From Sulfurimonas sp. (GTDB lineage Bacteria; Campylobacterota; Campylobacteria; Campylobacterales; Sulfurimonadaceae), in the NCBI GenBank assembly GCA_026988735.1, contig JALSKR010000238.1, forward strand, positions 1 to 9,216: DNA of 9,216 nt, in the 5' to 3' direction. The notes below the pieces were generated by a model. That model did no database searches, was not told the origin of the DNA, and was given only the letters and a program-made list of their open reading frames with translations. This document shows positions 6,143-9,216 of the stretch, piece by piece. The stretch's first letter is position 1, and each line of letters opens with the position of its first letter. Position numbers and translations under genes: made by a program.

Positions 6143-7651
6143 TTAGTATCCACTGTTATATACAAAAGCTGTAATAAACTCTAAAAGCGGGTTTATAGCA
6201 ACAAAAGCAAATATAGTTCCTACTGCTGCTATACCGATAATAGTTTTAAGTGCCAATGTCGCATTCGAAACATACATATGTCCATTTGCGCCTACGACAG
6301 GCTCTTTCATAAACATGTAAACAATGAGTTTTAGATAATAATACCCTGCTATTGCAGAGTTCAGTGCCATGATAAGCGCAAGTATTGTATAACCGCTTGT
6401 TACCGCAGAACTTATCAGATAAATTTTACCCCAAAATAAAGCAAATGGAGGAATTCCTGCCAAACTCAGCATAAAGAGCCCCATAATCATTGCAGGAACC
6501 GGTGCAGTCTTTATCATACCTGCAAACTTGTCATATGAATGATCTGACATTTGATGCTCCGGCAAACTTTTTTGACGTGAGATCCACAACATTGTAAATG
6601 ATCCAAGATTGGTAAATGTAAACAGAACCCAGTACAAAAACAGTGCACTGTTTGATTGTGTTGTCCCTATTAAAATAGCTGCCATTACAAAACCGGCATG
6701 TGAAATAGAACTGTATGCCAGCATACGTTTTACATCTGTCTGTACAAGCGCCCACATATTTGCAACTGTCATAGTAATAATAACAAAGGCATACAAAACA
6801 ATATCCAGCCATACAATACCGCTGTGTACCAAAAATTCAAAAAATCGCATTGCAACTACAAAAGCAGCTATTTTTGGTACAATTGACATATACCCGGCCA
6901 TCGGTGCAGAAGCACCTTCATACACATCAGGTGCCCATGTATGGAATGGAATAAGTGAGAGTTTGAAGGCAAAAGCCGCGAGTAGAAATGAGACGCCTAC
7001 AAGTACATAGCCGATGTCAGCATATCCGTTTGCAGCTAGAACCAAGGCAATTTTATTAATTTCCACCGAACCTGTCAATGCGTAAAAAACCATAGCTCCA
7101 AAACTGAAGAAACCTGCGGCTAAAGCACCCATTGTAAAGTATTTTACAGCCGCTTCAAAAGATTTGTCACGGTTATGCATAGCTATAAGCGTGTAAAGCG
7201 CCAAAGATGCTGTTTCCAAACCGACAAAAATCAAGATAAGATTATCTGTTGCAACCATAAACTGGAAACCGGCTATCATGAATAAAAAGAGCGCAAAAAA
7301 CTCAGGATAAGAAAACTCATGAAATCGTTTGTTTGTTAAAGCCAATGGTATAAAAAGCATTGATGCAATAACAATAATAAACTGTGACAAAAGAGCCAGA
7401 CCGTCAATCAGCATCACATCAAACATACCCAATACAGTACCGTTTTGAGTAAATATCTCTGATGCATCAAGCAATGAGAAGAAGTCCATTGCCAAAAAGA
7501 GCAGACTCAACACTACATAAAGAGATTTATGAAGTCCACCCTTGATAACATCAATCACTAAGATTAACAATGCACCTACAACCGGAATCAGCATAGGCGC
7601 CAGAGTCATTACATTTAATGACTCCATTGAAATATTTATTGGCGCTAACAT
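6143..7651 (-). CDS. nuoN: NADH-quinone oxidoreductase (complex I) subunit N
   Basis: NuoN is one of the three antiporter-like membrane subunits of complex I that translocate protons while electrons pass to the quinone. At 502 residues it has the usual length and about 14 helices, with the Proton_antipo_M domain over roughly 130-425. The key charged residues are present: E146 in GLETASL, K230 in FKLSLIPFHTW, K260 in SIVPKIAAF and K409 in FWGKIYL, matching E133, K217, K247 and K395 of E. coli NuoN. SYSSISHAG-type sequence (YSSISHAG at 313-320) marks the conserved TM helix after VKRM. The ATG at 7651 overlaps the nuoM stop by one base (TAATG), and GAGGAGG (7665-7659) inside the nuoM end lies seven bases before it, so the two are coupled. 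It appears to be the last nuo gene, as expected for the operon. Confidence 0.96.
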   Translation of the reverse strand: MLAPINISMESLNVMTLAPMLIPVVGALLILVIDVIKGGLHKSLYVVLSLLFLAMDFFSLLDASEIFTQNGTVLGMFDVMLIDGLALLSQFIIVIASMLFIPLALTNKRFHEFSYPEFFALFLFMIAGFQFMVATDNLILIFVGLETASLALYTLIAMHNRDKSFEAAVKYFTMGALAAGFFSFGAMVFYALTGSVEINKIALVLAANGYADIGYVLVGVSFLLAAFAFKLSLIPFHTWAPDVYEGASAPMAGYMSIVPKIAAFVVAMRFFEFLVHSGIVWLDIVLYAFVIITMTVANMWALVQTDVKRMLAYSSISHAGFVMAAILIGTTQSNSALFLYWVLFTFTNLGSFTMLWISRQKSLPEHQMSDHSYDKFAGMIKTAPVPAMIMGLFMLSLAGIPPFALFWGKIYLISSAVTSGYTILALIMALNSAIAGYYYLKLIVYMFMKEPVVGANGHMYVSNATLALKTIIGIAAVGTIFAFVAINPLLEFITAFVYNSGY

Positions 7652-9210
7652 TAGTGAACCTCCTCTATGATAGTTTTTTCTATAATTACAACTTTAGGTT
7701 TCACTAAATTTGGAATTCTTTCTTTACCTAACTCTGTTGTAGCTTTATTGTGCATTAACTGCACGATTGACTTCACACTGTTGTTAATCGGCTCTAATAC
7801 AGGTTTAGGATATATACCCAACCAGATAGTAATTATTCCAAGTGGCAGCAAGGCAACCCACTCTCTTTTATTTACATCTTTAAGGTTTTTGTTCTCTTCT
7901 TTTGTTACTTCACCAAAAAACATTTTTTTGTATGCTGCCAACATATAGATAGCACCGACAATAATCGCTGTACCTGCTAAAAGTGTCAGTATATGAGACT
8001 GTTGGTAAAATCCGAGCAGTGATAAAAATTCACCTACAAAGTTAATTGTTAGAGGCATTCCCACTGAAGCCATTAACATCAGTCCAAATATAGTTGCATA
8101 TCTTGGCATGACCTGTGCCAAACCGCCAAATTCGCTCATCATCTTCGTATGGCGTCTGTCATAAATAACACCTACAAGTAAGAACAGAGCACCCGAAACA
8201 ACACCATGCGCTATCATTAAAAAGATTGAACCTGATATACCTTCTACATTTAATGCAAATGTTCCCAGAATAATAACACCCATATGTGAGATTGATGAGT
8301 AAGCAACAACCTGCTTCACATCTTTTTGCGCATATGCAACCATTGCAGTATAGACAATCATGATGATAGCTATGATTGCAATCGGAACCATAAAAAATGC
8401 CGATGCGTCAGGAAACATTGGTAAAGAAAAACGGATGAATGCATACGTTCCCATTTTTAGTAAAATCGCTGCAAGTATAACAGAACCGATAGTCGGTGCC
8501 TGTCCGTGTGCATACGGTAACCATGTGTGAAACGGAAACATTGGTACTTTAATGGCAAATCCGATAAAAAATGCCGCAAAAAGCCAAAGCTGAAATGACT
8601 CAGGAAGAATCAGTCTGTACCAGTCTAAAATAGCGAAGCTCCAAACACCTGTTGCCTGATAGTAAAAATATGCCATAAACAGCATACCGACAAGCATTAC
8701 AAGTGAACCTGTAAAAGTATACAGGAAGAATTTTACAGAAGCATATACTCGTAACGGTCCACCCCATGCCCCAATAATATAGAGCATAGGTACAAGAGAA
8801 AGTTCCCAAAAAATATAAAAGACTATTGCATCAAGTGCCACAAAAACACCTACCATTGTCATTTGTAAAAACAACAGTGTAATAATCATATACTTTACAT
8901 TAGGTGTATCTGTTAAACTTGCAATCCCAATCATAGTAAAAAATGCTGCAAGAATAACAATAAATAAAGATATTCCGTCCACTCCAAGGATATAATTAAT
9001 TCCAAAAGAAGGAACAAGAGGAAGACTTTCCATAAACTGCATTCCGGATACATTTCCGTCAAACACATACCACAGCCACAATGCCAGTGCAAACTCAATC
9101 GCAGAAACTGCAACACCGTATGCACGCATACTCTCTTTTTGTATCATAAAACCAAATACAGCTGCCAATGCCGGAAAGAAAATTAATAACGATAAAATAT
9201 GATCTAACAT
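7651..9210 (-). CDS. nuoM: NADH-quinone oxidoreductase (complex I) subunit M
   Basis: NuoM is the middle antiporter-like proton-pumping subunit of the complex I membrane arm. It has 519 residues and about 14 helices. Functional residues line up with E. coli NuoM: E136 (in FWELSLVPM) with E144, K221 (AIKVPMFPFHTWLP) with K234, H228 with H241, K252 (LLKMGTYAFIRF) with K265, H309 (SISHMG) with H322, H335 with H348 and E394 (NFVGEF) with E407. The last 25 or so residues form a charged tail beyond the usual end, and its last codons carry the nuoN ribosome site. The start is the ATG at 9210; the six bases left upstream read TAGTAT on this strand, so the TAG could be the nuoL stop, and the ribosome site lies outside the window. 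The gene looks complete. Confidence 0.95.
   Translation of the reverse strand: MLDHILSLLIFFPALAAVFGFMIQKESMRAYGVAVSAIEFALALWLWYVFDGNVSGMQFMESLPLVPSFGINYILGVDGISLFIVILAAFFTMIGIASLTDTPNVKYMIITLLFLQMTMVGVFVALDAIVFYIFWELSLVPMLYIIGAWGGPLRVYASVKFFLYTFTGSLVMLVGMLFMAYFYYQATGVWSFAILDWYRLILPESFQLWLFAAFFIGFAIKVPMFPFHTWLPYAHGQAPTIGSVILAAILLKMGTYAFIRFSLPMFPDASAFFMVPIAIIAIIMIVYTAMVAYAQKDVKQVVAYSSISHMGVIILGTFALNVEGISGSIFLMIAHGVVSGALFLLVGVIYDRRHTKMMSEFGGLAQVMPRYATIFGLMLMASVGMPLTINFVGEFLSLLGFYQQSHILTLLAGTAIIVGAIYMLAAYKKMFFGEVTKEENKNLKDVNKREWVALLPLGIITIWLGIYPKPVLEPINNSVKSIVQLMHNKATTELGKERIPNLVKPKVVIIEKTIIEEVH
7659..7665 (-). promoter_or_regulatory. strong ribosome binding site for nuoN within the nuoM end
   Basis: GAGGAGG read on the minus strand (7665-7659) is a near-ideal anti-16S match, seven bases before the nuoN ATG at 7651. 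It also encodes Glu-Glu and part of Val in the NuoM C-terminus. It favours the ATG at 7651 over the in-frame ATG nine codons in. Confidence 0.8.
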
Positions 9211-9216
9211 ATACTA

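Noticed and set aside
6609..7010. 133-codon plus-strand open frame opposite nuoN
   Set aside because: nuoN is a certain gene here; the frame is a shadow of its codons.

Overview
The window looks like the chromosome of a member of the Campylobacterota (Epsilonproteobacteria), probably a free-living Sulfurimonas- or Sulfuricurvum-like organism rather than a host-adapted Campylobacter or Helicobacter. The evidence is the AT-rich, tightly packed coding and the gene order nuoM-nuoN-pflA, which from memory is also the order in Campylobacter jejuni (Cj1567c-Cj1566c-Cj1565c) and Helicobacter pylori (nuo operon followed by HP1274). The thioredoxin reductase and DapB are ordinary bacterial versions. 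The genus is an inference; the class-level call is fairly firm.

Layout: the window is two converging gene blocks that meet at about 3755. The left block (99-3754, + strand) holds trxB, a hemerythrin HHE-domain protein, a DUF2249 protein, a 12-helix membrane protein that resembles a degenerate heme-copper oxidase subunit I, and dapB. The first four are packed like an operon (10-base gap, 11-base overlap, 1-base overlap). dapB follows after 37 bases that contain a good extended -10 promoter. The right block (9210-3756, - strand) is the 3' end of the complex I operon, nuoM then nuoN with a 1-base overlap. After 32 bases comes a 784-residue periplasmic TPR protein that I identify as the flagellar motor protein PflA. 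dapB and pflA are separated by one base, and a perfect 23-base palindrome that contains both stop codons probably ends transcription.

Function: NuoM and NuoN are proton-pumping antiporter-like subunits of NADH:quinone oxidoreductase-type complex I and keep the expected charged residues. PflA is a structural part of the enlarged flagellar motor of this class, so the right block joins generation of proton motive force to a machine that spends it. The left block suggests redox or nitric-oxide/oxygen handling: TrxB reduces thioredoxin, the hemerythrin protein should bind a di-iron centre, and the DUF2249 and oxidase-like proteins are often met in denitrification or NO-response settings. The exact role of that group is not known to me. 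It is the least described part of the window, especially the membrane protein, which shows a three-fold internal repeat but lacks the histidines of a working oxidase. No RNA genes, mobile elements or CRISPR arrays were seen, and no gene-free stretch is longer than 98 bases.
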